This document shows positions 50,794 to 60,465 of a DNA stretch of 64,000 bases, piece after piece (the first letter of the stretch is position 1; each line of letters opens with the position of its first letter). The notes beneath the pieces are model-generated. The model worked only from the letters and a program-made list of their open reading frames with translations. It made no database searches and had not been told where the DNA came from. The DNA is from CAZNEZ01 sp964572475 (GTDB taxonomy: Bacteria; Bacillota; Clostridia; Lachnospirales; Lachnospiraceae): positions 8,637 through 72,636 of the forward strand of contig CAZNEZ010000006.1 in NCBI GenBank assembly GCA_964572475.1, read 5' to 3'. Both the position numbers and the translations under genes were made by a program.

Positions 50794-52335
50794 GTGAAGG
50801 TTGGATTGGGCATGCATTTATTTACGAAGTATTATAAAAAGATGACACTTGTATATATAGCCTCGGCAATGGTTATATGTTTAGCAATGTTATTTGTATT
50901 TCCGTGGTTTAGAACAATTGATAGTAAGACAGGCTATTATCTTGTAGTTATCAATGATGTTGAGATTGGAGCAGCTAAAACTGCTGGAGAAGCAGAGGAT
51001 GCATATCTTAACGCAAGATTAAGACTTGAAACAGAAGAAGGAACTCTATTATATTTAGATACAGATTTCTCAATATATGAGCAGAGCAAATTAGTAGGAA
51101 CTAGAATAGAAGCATCAGAACTAGAAGATAAAATCTATGATGTAATTAAAGAATCAGAGGTGCAGGCTGAACAGCCAGCATATATGATTGATATTGATGG
51201 ATATTCAATAACTCTTGCAAGCAAGGATGATGTAATTAAGCTACTTGAAGCGGCAAAGAGTAAATATGATGTTGATAATGTTTTTCATGCAGACCTTATT
51301 GAAAGTGATAACAGTGAATTTACATCAATATCATATAATATGGTTAAAGGTGGAACTGAAGCAAAAGAAGGCAATATTGTTCTTGCATCAGGACAAACCG
51401 AAGATTCAGTGGCAGCAGCAAAAGTAAATATCAACGATGAATCGGACAAGCTGGAAGGTCTGGCGTTTGGAGAGAATATTTCAATTGTTGAATCATACGT
51501 TTCATCAGACAAAATAATGTCAGTAGAAGATGCTATTGCAGAAGTTACAAAAGAAAAAGAAACAAATCAAGTATATGAAGTGCAGATTGGAGATTCTTTA
51601 TATAAGATAGCAAAGAATCATAACCTTACACTTGATGAACTTTTAGCTATGAATACTAGCCTTTCGGAAACAGATACAATAACTCCGGGAGATGAACTGA
51701 TTGTAACAGTTCCAGAGCCTGAATTATCAGTAATAACAACCGAGAGTAAGACATATGAAGAAAACTATACATTGCCAGTACAGACGGTTTATGATGACAG
51801 TAAGTTTACAACTTATTCAAAAGTTATTACACAAGGAAGTGAAGGTTATAGAAAGGTAACTGCAAATGTTAGTTACAAGAATGGAACAGAGATAGCAAGA
51901 GATATAACCAATGAAGTAGTTATTACAGAAGCGGTTGCACAGGTAGTCATGGTAGGAACACAGACACCTCCAACGTATATTAAACCATTATCTGGTGGAA
52001 GAATTTCCTCATATTATGGACAGAGATGGGGAAGACTTCACGGTGGAGTAGACTGGGCAACACCAATAGGTACAGCTATTAAAGCGTCATGTGGTGGAAC
52101 AGTAATAAATGCAGGATGGTCAGGAAGCTATGGGTATTCAATACTTATTCAGCACCCAGATGGCAAACAGACAAGATATGCACACCTTAGTAAGATACTT
52201 GTAAAAGTTGGTCAGAAAGTTACACAGGGAGAGAAAATTGGTCTTAGTGGTAACACTGGTAACAGTACAGGACCTCATTTACACTTTGAGATTATAGTTA
52301 ATGGAAATAGAGTTAATCCATTAAAATATTTATAA
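50794..52335 (+). CDS. M23 peptidase with G5 and LysM domains
   Basis: Cell-wall endopeptidase. One N-terminal membrane helix (about residues 17-40), a long extracytoplasmic region, a LysM domain (about 262-305, YEVQIGDSLYKIAKNHNLTL), a G5 domain (about 315-395) and a C-terminal M23 domain. Zinc ligands are present: HGGVDW (His, Asp) and GPHLHFE. The start is GTG 50794 or ATG 50812; neither has a strong ribosome site. It is likely membrane-anchored and acts on peptidoglycan cross-links. Confidence 0.88.
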   Translation: MKVGLGMHLFTKYYKKMTLVYIASAMVICLAMLFVFPWFRTIDSKTGYYLVVINDVEIGAAKTAGEAEDAYLNARLRLETEEGTLLYLDTDFSIYEQSKLVGTRIEASELEDKIYDVIKESEVQAEQPAYMIDIDGYSITLASKDDVIKLLEAAKSKYDVDNVFHADLIESDNSEFTSISYNMVKGGTEAKEGNIVLASGQTEDSVAAAKVNINDESDKLEGLAFGENISIVESYVSSDKIMSVEDAIAEVTKEKETNQVYEVQIGDSLYKIAKNHNLTLDELLAMNTSLSETDTITPGDELIVTVPEPELSVITTESKTYEENYTLPVQTVYDDSKFTTYSKVITQGSEGYRKVTANVSYKNGTEIARDITNEVVITEAVAQVVMVGTQTPPTYIKPLSGGRISSYYGQRWGRLHGGVDWATPIGTAIKASCGGTVINAGWSGSYGYSILIQHPDGKQTRYAHLSKILVKVGQKVTQGEKIGLSGNTGNSTGPHLHFEIIVNGNRVNPLKYL

Positions 52336-52339
52336 TAAT

Positions 52340-52384
52340 ATCAGCAAATATATAATTCTGTCGAAATGTATATTTGCTGATTTA
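52340..52384 (+). terminator. Terminator after the M23 peptidase gene
   Basis: ATCAGCAAATATA and TATATTTGCTGAT form a perfect 13-bp stem, followed by TTATATTTA. Confidence 0.75.
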
Positions 52385-52386
52385 TA

Positions 52387-52414
52387 TTTACAAATGAAAA
52401 GTTTGTGATATAAT
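52387..52414 (+). promoter_or_regulatory. Promoter of murA
   Basis: TTTACA (52387-52392), 16 bases, TATAAT (52409-52414), giving a leader of about 100 bases before murA. Confidence 0.55.
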
Positions 52415-52520
52415 CTGTATATACTTGTTTAAGTTACATGATGATTTTACGTATATTCAGAATAATTTTTGAATCTACCTGATACTATATATATAATACA
52501 ATTGCATATCGAGGTGTATA

Positions 52521-53813
52521 ATGGAGAGATACATTATCAAAGGCGGCGCCCCTCTTTCAGGAGAGGTAAGCATTAGTGGTGCAAAAAATGCAGCACTTGC
52601 CATACTAGCAGCTTCAATTATGGCTGATGAAACAGTAACTATTGAGAATTTACCGGACGTTAAGGATGTTAACGTACTTATTCAGGCTATAGAGGAGATT
52701 GGAGCACAGGTTAACAGAGTTGATAGACACTGTGTTAAGATTAATGGAAGTACTATCAGATCAACAACAGCTGATGGAGAATTTATAAAGAAGATACGCG
52801 CATCATATTATCTTTTAGGAGCGCTTTTGGGCAAGTTTAAAAAAGCTGAAGTTACATTACCAGGAGGCTGCAATATTGGAAGCAGACCAATTGATCAGCA
52901 TATAAAGGGATTTAAAGCTCTTGGAGCAAGCGTATGCATAGAACATGGCATGATTATGACAGAAGCTAAGGAACTTAGTGGAAATCATATTTATTTTGAT
53001 GTTGTTTCTGTTGGAGCAACAATTAACGTAATGCTTGCAGCTACATTGGCTGATGGTAATACAACAATAGAGAACGCAGCAAAAGAACCTCATGTAGTAG
53101 ATGTTGCCAATATGCTTAATAGTATGGGAGCCAACATAAAAGGTGCAGGAACTGACGTTATTAGAATTGCTGGAGTTGAGAAGTTCCATGGATGTGAATA
53201 TTCTGTTATTCCGGATCAAATTGAAGCAGGAACATTTATGTTTGTAGCAGCAGCAACCAAGGGTAATATTTTAGTTAAGAATGTAATACCCAAGCATCTT
53301 GAAGCCATAACATCAAAGCTTCTTGAGATGGGATGTACTATAGAAGAATATGATGATGCTTTAAGAGTTATTGGAGCAGAAACAACAAAAAGTACCCATG
53401 TAAAAACACTTCCTTATCCAGGATTTCCTACAGATATGCAACCACAGATTACAGTAGCATTAGCATTATCATCAGGAATGAGTGTTGTAACAGAGAGCAT
53501 TTTTGAAAATAGATTTAAATATGTTGATGAGCTTGTAAGTATGGGTGCTAATATAAAAGTAGAAGGTAATAGCGCAATAGTAGAAGGTGTAAAAAAGTTT
53601 ACAGGAGCGCAGGTTAGTGCGCTTGATCTTAGAGCTGGAGCAGCACTTGTGATTGCAGGACTTGTGGCAGACGGATATACAATTATTGAAGATATAGAGT
53701 ATATTCAAAGAGGTTATGAGAAGTTTGAAGATAAGCTCACTCCACTTGGTGCAAAGATAGAGATTGTATCTGATGAAAGAGATATTCAAAAGTTTAAACT
53801 TAAAGTAGGCTGA
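52521..53813 (+). CDS. murA: UDP-N-acetylglucosamine 1-carboxyvinyltransferase MurA
   Basis: First committed enzyme of peptidoglycan synthesis (UDP-GlcNAc plus PEP). It starts MERYIIKGGAPLSGEVSISG with GAKNAALAILAAS. The active-site Cys117 is in LPGGCNIGSRPID, so fosfomycin sensitivity is expected, and PTDMQPQ is present in the late part. The length is 430 residues. GAGGTG precedes the ATG. Confidence 0.96.
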   Translation: MERYIIKGGAPLSGEVSISGAKNAALAILAASIMADETVTIENLPDVKDVNVLIQAIEEIGAQVNRVDRHCVKINGSTIRSTTADGEFIKKIRASYYLLGALLGKFKKAEVTLPGGCNIGSRPIDQHIKGFKALGASVCIEHGMIMTEAKELSGNHIYFDVVSVGATINVMLAATLADGNTTIENAAKEPHVVDVANMLNSMGANIKGAGTDVIRIAGVEKFHGCEYSVIPDQIEAGTFMFVAAATKGNILVKNVIPKHLEAITSKLLEMGCTIEEYDDALRVIGAETTKSTHVKTLPYPGFPTDMQPQITVALALSSGMSVVTESIFENRFKYVDELVSMGANIKVEGNSAIVEGVKKFTGAQVSALDLRAGAALVIAGLVADGYTIIEDIEYIQRGYEKFEDKLTPLGAKIEIVSDERDIQKFKLKVG

Positions 53814-53878
53814 TTGAAGCATTAATTCAAAATATAAAAACTGATATATAAATAGTTTAAAATACCAAAATATTCTAC

Positions 53879-53907
53879 TTGACATATTGTCTGTCAAGAT
53901 ATATTAT
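53879..53907 (+). promoter_or_regulatory. Promoter of the SAM riboswitch-metK unit
   Basis: Consensus TTGACA (53879-53884), 17 bases, TATTAT (53902-53907). TTGACA and TGTCAA form an inverted repeat within it. Confidence 0.75.
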
Positions 53908-53956
53908 ATCACGTATAAAAGTTCATATTAGTGAAAGATTTATCTTTTACGTTTTT

Positions 53957-54050
53957 CTCTTATTCAGAGTGGTGGAGATACAAGGATCTGTGAAGCCCGG
54001 CAACCCCATATGGAAGGTGCCAACCTGAGCGAGTAATCGAGCAATAAGAG
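53957..54050 (+). ncRNA. SAM-I riboswitch (S-box)
   Basis: The conserved S-box core is present: CTCTTATT/AATAAGAG as P1 (53957-53964 with 54043-54050), CAGAG-GGTGGAG, GAAGCCCGGCAACC and GGTGCCAACCTG with GAGCGAG. It is placed between a good promoter and a terminator upstream of metK, so SAM binding should reduce transcription of SAM synthetase. Confidence 0.95.
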
Positions 54051-54070
54051 GATTTGATTACCTTGATATC

Positions 54071-54097
54071 GAGTCCGCATTTGTGTGGACTTTTTTT
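54071..54097 (+). terminator. Riboswitch-controlled terminator upstream of metK
   Basis: AGTCCGCA pairs with TGTGGACT (one G-T) around TTTG, followed by seven T. It is the expression platform of the SAM riboswitch. Confidence 0.9.
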
Positions 54098-54102
54098 ACT
54101 TT

Positions 54103-54190
54103 ATAGGAAGCTACGCAGCAACATAGAACATTTAAGAAGAATACGAAGTATTCTTCCAAGTGTTCACGCTGGTGAACACTTTTTTACTTT
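54103..54190 (+). repeat. 87-bp structured repeat, copy C, inside the metK leader
   Basis: Head ATAGGAAGCTACGCAGCAAC; hairpin 1 AAGAATAC-GAA-GTATTCTT (54137-54155); hairpin 2 AAGTGTTCAC-GCTG-GTGAACACTT (54158-54181), then T run. A 28-bp direct repeat (54093-54120 and 54181-54208) frames it. Confidence 0.92.
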
Positions 54191-54252
54191 ATAGGAAGCT
54201 ACGCAGCAGCGTAATGTCACATATTTGTGATAAAACAGAAATGGAGGAAACA

Positions 54253-55440
54253 ATGGAAAAATTATTATTTACATCAGAATCAGTTACAGAAGGACATCCA
54301 GATAAAATGTGTGATGCTATTTCAGATGCAGTGCTTGATGCGCTTATGGAGCAGGATCCAATGAGCCGTGTTGCATGCGAGACTTGTACAACAACAGGTT
54401 TAGTTATGGTTATGGGAGAGATTACATCAAAAGCTAATATTAATATTCCAGAGATAGTAAGAAATACAGTAGCAGAGATTGGCTATACCAAGGCAGAATA
54501 TGGATTTGATGCAAAAACTTGTGCAGTTATGGTTACACTTGATGAGCAGTCAGCAGATATTGCAATGGGAGTTGACAAGGCACTTGAGGCTAAAGAGAGC
54601 ACAATGACAGATACAGAGCTTGATACTATTGGCGCTGGAGATCAGGGAATGATGTTTGGATTTGCTTCAAATGAAACAGATGAATACATGCCATATCCTA
54701 TAGCTCTTGCTCATAAGCTTGCTTTACAGCTTACAAAAGTTAGAAAAGATGGAACATTAAGATACTTAAGACCAGATGGTAAGACACAGGTAACAGTAGA
54801 ATATGATGAAGCAGGTAAGCCAATTCACCTTAATGCAGTTGTATTATCAACACAGCATGATGAAGATGTTACACAGGAGCAGATTCATAAAGACATTAAA
54901 AAGTATGTATTTGACCCAATTCTTCCTAAAGAGTTAGTTGATGATGATACTAATTTCTTTATAAATCCAACAGGAAGATTTGTAGTTGGTGGACCACATG
55001 GAGACAGTGGACTTACAGGAAGAAAGATTATCGTTGATACTTATGGTGGATATGCAAGACATGGCGGTGGAGCTTTTTCAGGTAAGGATTGCACAAAGGT
55101 TGATCGTTCAGCAGCTTATGCGGCAAGATATGTTGCTAAGAATATTGTTGCTGCTGGGTTAGCTGACAAATGTGAAATTCAGCTTTCATATGCTATCGGA
55201 GTTGCACATCCAACTTCAGTTATGGTTGATACATTTGGAACAGGCAAATTATCAGATGATAAGGTTGTTGAGATTATTAGAGAGAACTTTGACTTAAGAC
55301 CAGCTGGAATTATTAAGATGCTTGACCTCAGAAGACCAATATATAAACAAACATCTGCCTATGGACATTTTGGAAGAAATGATTTAAACTTACCATGGGA
55401 ACAATTAAACAAAGTTGAAGCATTAAAAAAATATTTATAG
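54253..55440 (+). CDS. metK: S-adenosylmethionine synthetase
   Basis: Makes SAM from methionine and ATP. Motifs are TEGHPDKMCD near residues 12-21, GAGDQGMMFGFA, NPTGRFVVGGPHGDSGLTGRK (read as FVVGGPHGDSG) and GGGAFSGKD. The length is 395 residues. ATG at 54253 follows TGGAGGAA; the longer frame from 54160 runs through the repeat and is rejected. Controlled by the SAM riboswitch at 53957-54050, with repeat copy C between the riboswitch terminator and the start. Confidence 0.97.
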   Translation: MEKLLFTSESVTEGHPDKMCDAISDAVLDALMEQDPMSRVACETCTTTGLVMVMGEITSKANINIPEIVRNTVAEIGYTKAEYGFDAKTCAVMVTLDEQSADIAMGVDKALEAKESTMTDTELDTIGAGDQGMMFGFASNETDEYMPYPIALAHKLALQLTKVRKDGTLRYLRPDGKTQVTVEYDEAGKPIHLNAVVLSTQHDEDVTQEQIHKDIKKYVFDPILPKELVDDDTNFFINPTGRFVVGGPHGDSGLTGRKIIVDTYGGYARHGGGAFSGKDCTKVDRSAAYAARYVAKNIVAAGLADKCEIQLSYAIGVAHPTSVMVDTFGTGKLSDDKVVEIIRENFDLRPAGIIKMLDLRRPIYKQTSAYGHFGRNDLNLPWEQLNKVEALKKYL

Positions 55441-55502
55441 AGAATTAGCAGAGATTGACCACCTAAGAGATGCTTCAGGGAAATGTATTGCGTGGGGTAA
55501 GC

Positions 55503-58049
55503 ATGAGAAAACTTAAATCAAGAAAAAAAGATTTTATATACTTAGCTATATTAGTAATATTTACGTTAGTAATAATTAGTTTATTCAATAAGTCGGGCTA
55601 CTATTTTGGCTCGGCTATTGATTGGATTAATCAACATATTTCAATTCCAGACTATTTTAGAAAGGAATTCTATGCAACAGGTAATTTGATTCCCGATTTT
55701 GCAGGACAAATCGGAGGCGGTCAGAATATATTCAATTTTTCATATTACGGATTACTGAGTCCAATTATTCTGTTTTCATATCTATTACCAATGGTTCCAA
55801 TGTATGATTACCTCATTATGGTATCTATATTATCAGTGGTAATTTCAGCTGTACTTATGTACATCTGGTTAAGAAAGAATAATCTAAAAGAGAGTGAATC
55901 ATTTGTATCCACTCTATTTTTCGTACTAGCAACACCGCTAATATATCATAGTCATAGACATATGATGTTTGTTAACTATATGCCATTTTTAATATTAGCA
56001 TTAATAGGTATTGATTCGTATTTTAAGAAAAAGAAACGTATACTAATGGTTTTAGGTATATTTCTTATGATTATGACAAGCTATTATTATAGTGTCTCTG
56101 GAATATGTGCCGCATCTGCCTATGCAGTATATAAGTATCTAATTACAAATAAAGATACTAAGTTTAAAATCAAAGATTTTTTGATAGAGGGTGCAAAATA
56201 TGCAGGACATGTTGTGGTTGCTGTTTTAATGGCAGGAGTACTTATTTTACCAACACTTTCTGCACTTATGGATAGAATGAGCATAGACACAGAATCAAGT
56301 GGTGGAAAATCATTTATCTCATTAGTTCTTCCGAATGGTGATTTTTCAAATGTATTATATTCTAGTTATGGAATGGGACTCACAGCCTTCTTTATACTTG
56401 TAATAATTGGGCTTTTAACAATAAAAGATAGACATACAAGATTTCTAGGTGTTGTTTTGGGAATTATAGTTGTTTTGCCAGTATTTACTTATATTTTGAA
56501 TGGTACGTTATATTCCAGATCTAAAGTTTTGATACCATTTTTAACACTGGCAGGACTTGGAATTGGTATTGTAATAAGAGATATCAGAAAAATACTAATG
56601 AGATTTAAGCCGTTTATTGTAACACTAAGTGTTATAGTTATTATAGGAATTATTAAGACTTCTGGAGATAGCAAGGCCGTATTTTTTGTTGATATGACTT
56701 TTGTTTTGTTATCTCTGTGGGCTTTTGTAAGATGGAAGAAGAAAGTTTTATTGTATGCAACATCACTTATTATTGCACTAATTAGCTGCATTGTTTCTAA
56801 TCAAAGCGAAAGTTTTGTAGCAGCAGATGTAATTAATGATATATACAATAGTGATAAGCAGCAGGTTATTGATGATGTGCTTGATAAGGAGCTATATGGT
56901 ACTTTTAGAAGTGACGACCTTACCAGAACTAAACAGACAGGAAATAATATTTACAATGCTAATTTCTTTAGGACATCTATCTATTCATCTGCATATGTAG
57001 GAAGTTATAATAAGCTATTTCATGATACTTTTAGCAATCCCAATCCAGCATGCAACAGATTGAATTCTACAAGTAGCAATAATATTATATTTGAAACTTT
57101 AATGGGTGTTAAATATGCTGTATCAAAGAGTGAAGCACCTATTGGTTATGAGTTTGTAGAGCAATGTGGAGATTATAAGATATATAGGAATGATCATGTA
57201 TTTTCACTTGGTTATGCAGCATCAGACATTATGAGTCTTAAGGAATATGATAAACTTGATACTTGTGACCAGATGATTGCATTATTAAAATATGTTATTG
57301 TAGATAAGGATATAAGCGAAGTATATTCAGATTTAACAACAGAAGAGAAAGATATTGAATTACCAATCAGTAAGTCTGAAGAAGAAGGATATTTATATCA
57401 CTACAAGTCTAATACTACAACCAAGTTTACAGTTAATACACCTGAAAATTATAATGATAAGATATATATAATTGACATTATTTTTGATAAAGAACTTGCA
57501 AATGATGATATTCGTATTAATATTAATGGAATTAAACAGGTTCTTAGTGCAGCAAATGCACCATATCCTAATAAGAACTATACATTTAGATATGTAATAT
57601 CCTCAAATGAAGCTAAGAATACACTTAAATTTGAATTAAATGAAGGGGATTACTACATTAAAGATGTTAAAGTAAGAAGCATTGATTATGATGATGTTAA
57701 AGGGTATAAGGCTGAAAAAGATGAATTTGTAATGAATGAGAGAAAAACTGATAATATTATTACAGGTTCAGTTGATGTAACAAAAGATGGATATTTTGCA
57801 CTAACTATTCCAAATGCCGATGGATTTACAGCTTATGTTGATGGAAAAGTTACAGATATAGAAACAGTGGATACTTCATTTATAGGATTTGAAATTACTA
57901 AAGGGCATCACGATATTAAAATAGTATATAATGCTCCAAAGTTAAAAGCAGGAAAGATGCTGTCTATAACAGGTGTTATACTATTTACATGTCTGATAGT
58001 TATACAAGTGGTTGATTTCAAAAAGAAGAATAAGAAGGAAAAAGAATGA
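55503..58049 (+). CDS. YfhO-family multi-pass membrane protein
   Basis: An 848-residue protein with about 12 membrane segments in the first 470 residues, then a large extracytoplasmic region and a final membrane helix. It resembles YfhO-type proteins, which in Firmicutes help glycosylate lipoteichoic acid or other envelope polymers. GQIGGGQNIFNFSYYGLLSPI, near the first loop, fits the family. The start at ATG 55503 follows GTGGGG. It overlaps the next gene, an LTA-synthase-type protein, by four bases (ATGA), supporting a shared teichoic acid role. Confidence 0.8.
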   Translation: MRKLKSRKKDFIYLAILVIFTLVIISLFNKSGYYFGSAIDWINQHISIPDYFRKEFYATGNLIPDFAGQIGGGQNIFNFSYYGLLSPIILFSYLLPMVPMYDYLIMVSILSVVISAVLMYIWLRKNNLKESESFVSTLFFVLATPLIYHSHRHMMFVNYMPFLILALIGIDSYFKKKKRILMVLGIFLMIMTSYYYSVSGICAASAYAVYKYLITNKDTKFKIKDFLIEGAKYAGHVVVAVLMAGVLILPTLSALMDRMSIDTESSGGKSFISLVLPNGDFSNVLYSSYGMGLTAFFILVIIGLLTIKDRHTRFLGVVLGIIVVLPVFTYILNGTLYSRSKVLIPFLTLAGLGIGIVIRDIRKILMRFKPFIVTLSVIVIIGIIKTSGDSKAVFFVDMTFVLLSLWAFVRWKKKVLLYATSLIIALISCIVSNQSESFVAADVINDIYNSDKQQVIDDVLDKELYGTFRSDDLTRTKQTGNNIYNANFFRTSIYSSAYVGSYNKLFHDTFSNPNPACNRLNSTSSNNIIFETLMGVKYAVSKSEAPIGYEFVEQCGDYKIYRNDHVFSLGYAASDIMSLKEYDKLDTCDQMIALLKYVIVDKDISEVYSDLTTEEKDIELPISKSEEEGYLYHYKSNTTTKFTVNTPENYNDKIYIIDIIFDKELANDDIRININGIKQVLSAANAPYPNKNYTFRYVISSNEAKNTLKFELNEGDYYIKDVKVRSIDYDDVKGYKAEKDEFVMNERKTDNIITGSVDVTKDGYFALTIPNADGFTAYVDGKVTDIETVDTSFIGFEITKGHHDIKIVYNAPKLKAGKMLSITGVILFTCLIVIQVVDFKKKNKKEKE

Positions 58050-59941
58050 AGTTTAATAAATTCATTACATCAAAGAAAACAGTAACATATCTTTATATAC
58101 CATTGATATTTACTATGGCGATAGAAGTGTTTTATAGACTATGTAATCTAAAATTTGCTACGTGGGTTTATATTCCTGCACTAATTTTAGAATTTGCAAT
58201 TATTGAAGCATTAATGATTATTTTTATATCTATTAGCAATAGCTCTAAGGTTGCGACAATAATAATTGCTATATTGCTTCTAATATTGTCTATTGCCAAT
58301 CAGATTAAGATTCAATATTCAGATAACCCGATATTTATATCAGATTTGATGTTTGTTGATTCGGGAGATACATTTATAGATATTCTAAAAGATACAATCT
58401 ATGATATGATATCAAATTTTATTCAACCTATAAAAATATTAGTATTTTTACTAGGTTCAGCGGTTGCCGTTGGATGTTTAAACAATATAAATTCTTACGC
58501 TATAAAGAAAAGACTGATTATGGGAGGCGCTTCGTGTGCAGGAATAATTTTTATTTTGCTACCAATCACTCCTGTTAACAATGTGATTTTACATGTATTC
58601 TATAGCCTTGGTACAAGGAATATGGAATATTCAACTAATAACATAGTATATTACAATAAATATGGTGTTATATCCGGAATGTGTGGACAACTCGTAGAAA
58701 ATTATTTGGTTAAGCCAGATAGCTATACAGATGAAAGTCTGGATAGTATTTTATCTAAATATGATGATAGAGAAACTGTTGGCGATTGGAATAAACCTAA
58801 TATTATTATGGTATTTTCGGAATCGTTTTGGGATATTGAAAAAATTAGTAATCAGGTGGAGTTTGATACAGATATAACCTCTAATTTTAATTCTCTAAAG
58901 AAGAAAGGTATATCATTTAACATGATTTCGCCTTCATTTGGGGGAATTTCCGCTAATCCAGAGTTAGAGATGCTTACAGGCTGCAGTCTTAAGTTTTTTA
59001 ATAATGGATATATTCCATATATGCAGCTGATTAGAGGCGATAAATACTATATGATGCCATCTGTTGTAAAGGAGCTTAATAATAATGACTATTATACAAA
59101 GATAGTATCAACATGGGGAAATAAGCTATTCAATTGTGAAGGAGTATATGAATACTATCAGGTTGATGATGTAGAATATAAGAGTAATCTGAAAAATGCT
59201 AAGAAAAAGGGTGATAGAGTCTCAGATGAGTATATTACTGATAAAATAATTGATGAATTTTCAAGAAAGCCAGTTGGGGAACAATGGTTTTATATGGTTT
59301 TGACAGCCCAGGCACATATGCCATATCTGGCAGACAAATATTCTGAAGATGAATATGATATTTCCATTACAAATAGTAATCTTCCAGATGATATGAATGA
59401 AACACTTAGGTCATATGCACAAGGAATATATGATGCGGATAAGCAGTTGGGAAGACTGAATGAATATATACAGACTCTTGATGAGGATACAATAATTATA
59501 TTCTATGGAGACCATCTTCCATATCTTAAAACGGAAGAGAGTCAGGATATATATGAATATTTGGATTATTTTAATACAGATGATGAGTTAACAAATACAT
59601 ATAGAAAGTATAATACAGAATGCTTAATATTGGCTAATTTTGATTTGAAAGATGATGTGGATTATTTAGGTTCAGATCTTGTTATGTCATATGTGTTTAA
59701 TCATATGAATATTAAGGTATCCAGCTATTATAAATGGCTAAATGCTACTAAAGATAAGCTGCCAGTGGGTAATCTAGAGGTATGTGCAGACTCAGAAGGA
59801 AATTTATATAAGACAACGGAGTTACCAACAAAGATGAAACGTCAGTTTGACATTCGAGAACAGATGAACTGGAAATTCTTTGTGGAAGTGGTACCAGACG
59901 GTGTTGAAATAGAAACACCATCGAGTGAAGATAAAGATTAA
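58046..59941 (+). CDS. LTA synthase family sulfatase-type membrane enzyme
   Basis: Five membrane segments (about residues 12-190) followed by an extracytoplasmic alkaline phosphatase/sulfatase domain. PNIIMVFSESFWD holds the metal-binding Glu, SFGGISANPELEMLTG the nucleophile loop and IIFYGDHLPY the Asp-His metal site. In most relatives the nucleophile is Thr (GGxTAN); here Ser occupies that place. It is predicted to transfer glycerol phosphate or phosphoethanolamine to an envelope glycolipid. 631 residues; translationally coupled to the YfhO-like gene. Confidence 0.85.
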   Translation: MKFNKFITSKKTVTYLYIPLIFTMAIEVFYRLCNLKFATWVYIPALILEFAIIEALMIIFISISNSSKVATIIIAILLLILSIANQIKIQYSDNPIFISDLMFVDSGDTFIDILKDTIYDMISNFIQPIKILVFLLGSAVAVGCLNNINSYAIKKRLIMGGASCAGIIFILLPITPVNNVILHVFYSLGTRNMEYSTNNIVYYNKYGVISGMCGQLVENYLVKPDSYTDESLDSILSKYDDRETVGDWNKPNIIMVFSESFWDIEKISNQVEFDTDITSNFNSLKKKGISFNMISPSFGGISANPELEMLTGCSLKFFNNGYIPYMQLIRGDKYYMMPSVVKELNNNDYYTKIVSTWGNKLFNCEGVYEYYQVDDVEYKSNLKNAKKKGDRVSDEYITDKIIDEFSRKPVGEQWFYMVLTAQAHMPYLADKYSEDEYDISITNSNLPDDMNETLRSYAQGIYDADKQLGRLNEYIQTLDEDTIIIFYGDHLPYLKTEESQDIYEYLDYFNTDDELTNTYRKYNTECLILANFDLKDDVDYLGSDLVMSYVFNHMNIKVSSYYKWLNATKDKLPVGNLEVCADSEGNLYKTTELPTKMKRQFDIREQMNWKFFVEVVPDGVEIETPSSEDKD

Positions 59942-60085
59942 AATAAAAAAATTAAAAAAAATGCAAAAAGGGTGTTGTAAATCACCCCTTAATCTCGTTT
60001 ATATATATAGGAGAACAAAATAATAGCATTTTATTGGGTAAATAGAAACTGTTAAATCACAAGGTAGTGCAAAATGAGGAATATT

Positions 60086-60148
60086 ATGATTAATATAGGA
60101 GTTATTATGTATGAAAAAACACTAATTATATTTAATAAAGTATTATAA
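60086..60148 (+). CDS. Possible 20-residue small protein
   Basis: ATG with GAGG seven bases upstream encodes MINIGVIMYEKTLIIFNKVL and a stop. Its start context AATGAGGAATATTATGA (60073-60089) is identical to that of the DUF4177 gene (60453-60469), so it may be a remnant of a duplicated 5' end. Confidence 0.25.
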   Translation: MINIGVIMYEKTLIIFNKVL

Positions 60149-60245
60149 ATTAATATGTGAGATTACTATGATTAATATACGAATGTATCGAGGGGGTTAA
60201 AATAAAAAAGAGTTAAGATAATTTATATAAGAAATTAGTATTAAA

Positions 60246-60280
60246 AGTAGAGTGTGTAGAAATATACACCCTGCTTTTTT
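60246..60280 (+). terminator. Intrinsic terminator with GAAA loop
   Basis: AGTAGAGTGTGTA pairs with TATACACCCTGCT (one mismatch, G-T pairs) around a GAAA tetraloop, followed by five or six T. Confidence 0.75.
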
Positions 60281-60284
60281 GAAA

Positions 60285-60325
60285 AATAGGAAACTAAGCA
60301 GAAGAGTAAAATATTTAAGAAGGAC
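60285..60325 (+). repeat. Degenerate 87-bp repeat head, copy E
   Basis: ATAGGAAACTAAGCAGAAGA followed by ATATTTAAGAAGGA matches the repeat head ATAGGAA...ACGCAG...ACATTTAAGAAG. The hairpins after it are lost; the terminator before it takes the place of hairpin 2 of a preceding unit. Confidence 0.55.
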
Positions 60326-60465
60326 TGCAAAAGTACATATTTGAAAAGCTAATAATATGTGTTAATTAATAATAATACTTAATGTATACAAATGATATAT
60401 AGTATTATATAATTAAAAAAATAAATTTGTATGCGTACAATAAATACGCGGAAATGAGGAATATT

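Larger units (their letters stand above)
59942..60465 (+). other. Gene-poor 524-bp interval
   Basis: It holds a GGGTG/CACCC hairpin at 59970-59987 (flanked by A runs, so a better terminator on the - strand), a possible 20-codon frame at 60086, a terminator at 60246 and a degenerate copy of the 87-bp repeat. Otherwise AT-rich with no supported gene. Confidence 0.7.

Noticed and set aside
54160..54252. N-terminal extension of metK
   Set aside because: The extra 31 codons run through the hairpin repeat; the ATG at 54253 has a strong site and gives the normal MetK N-terminus.
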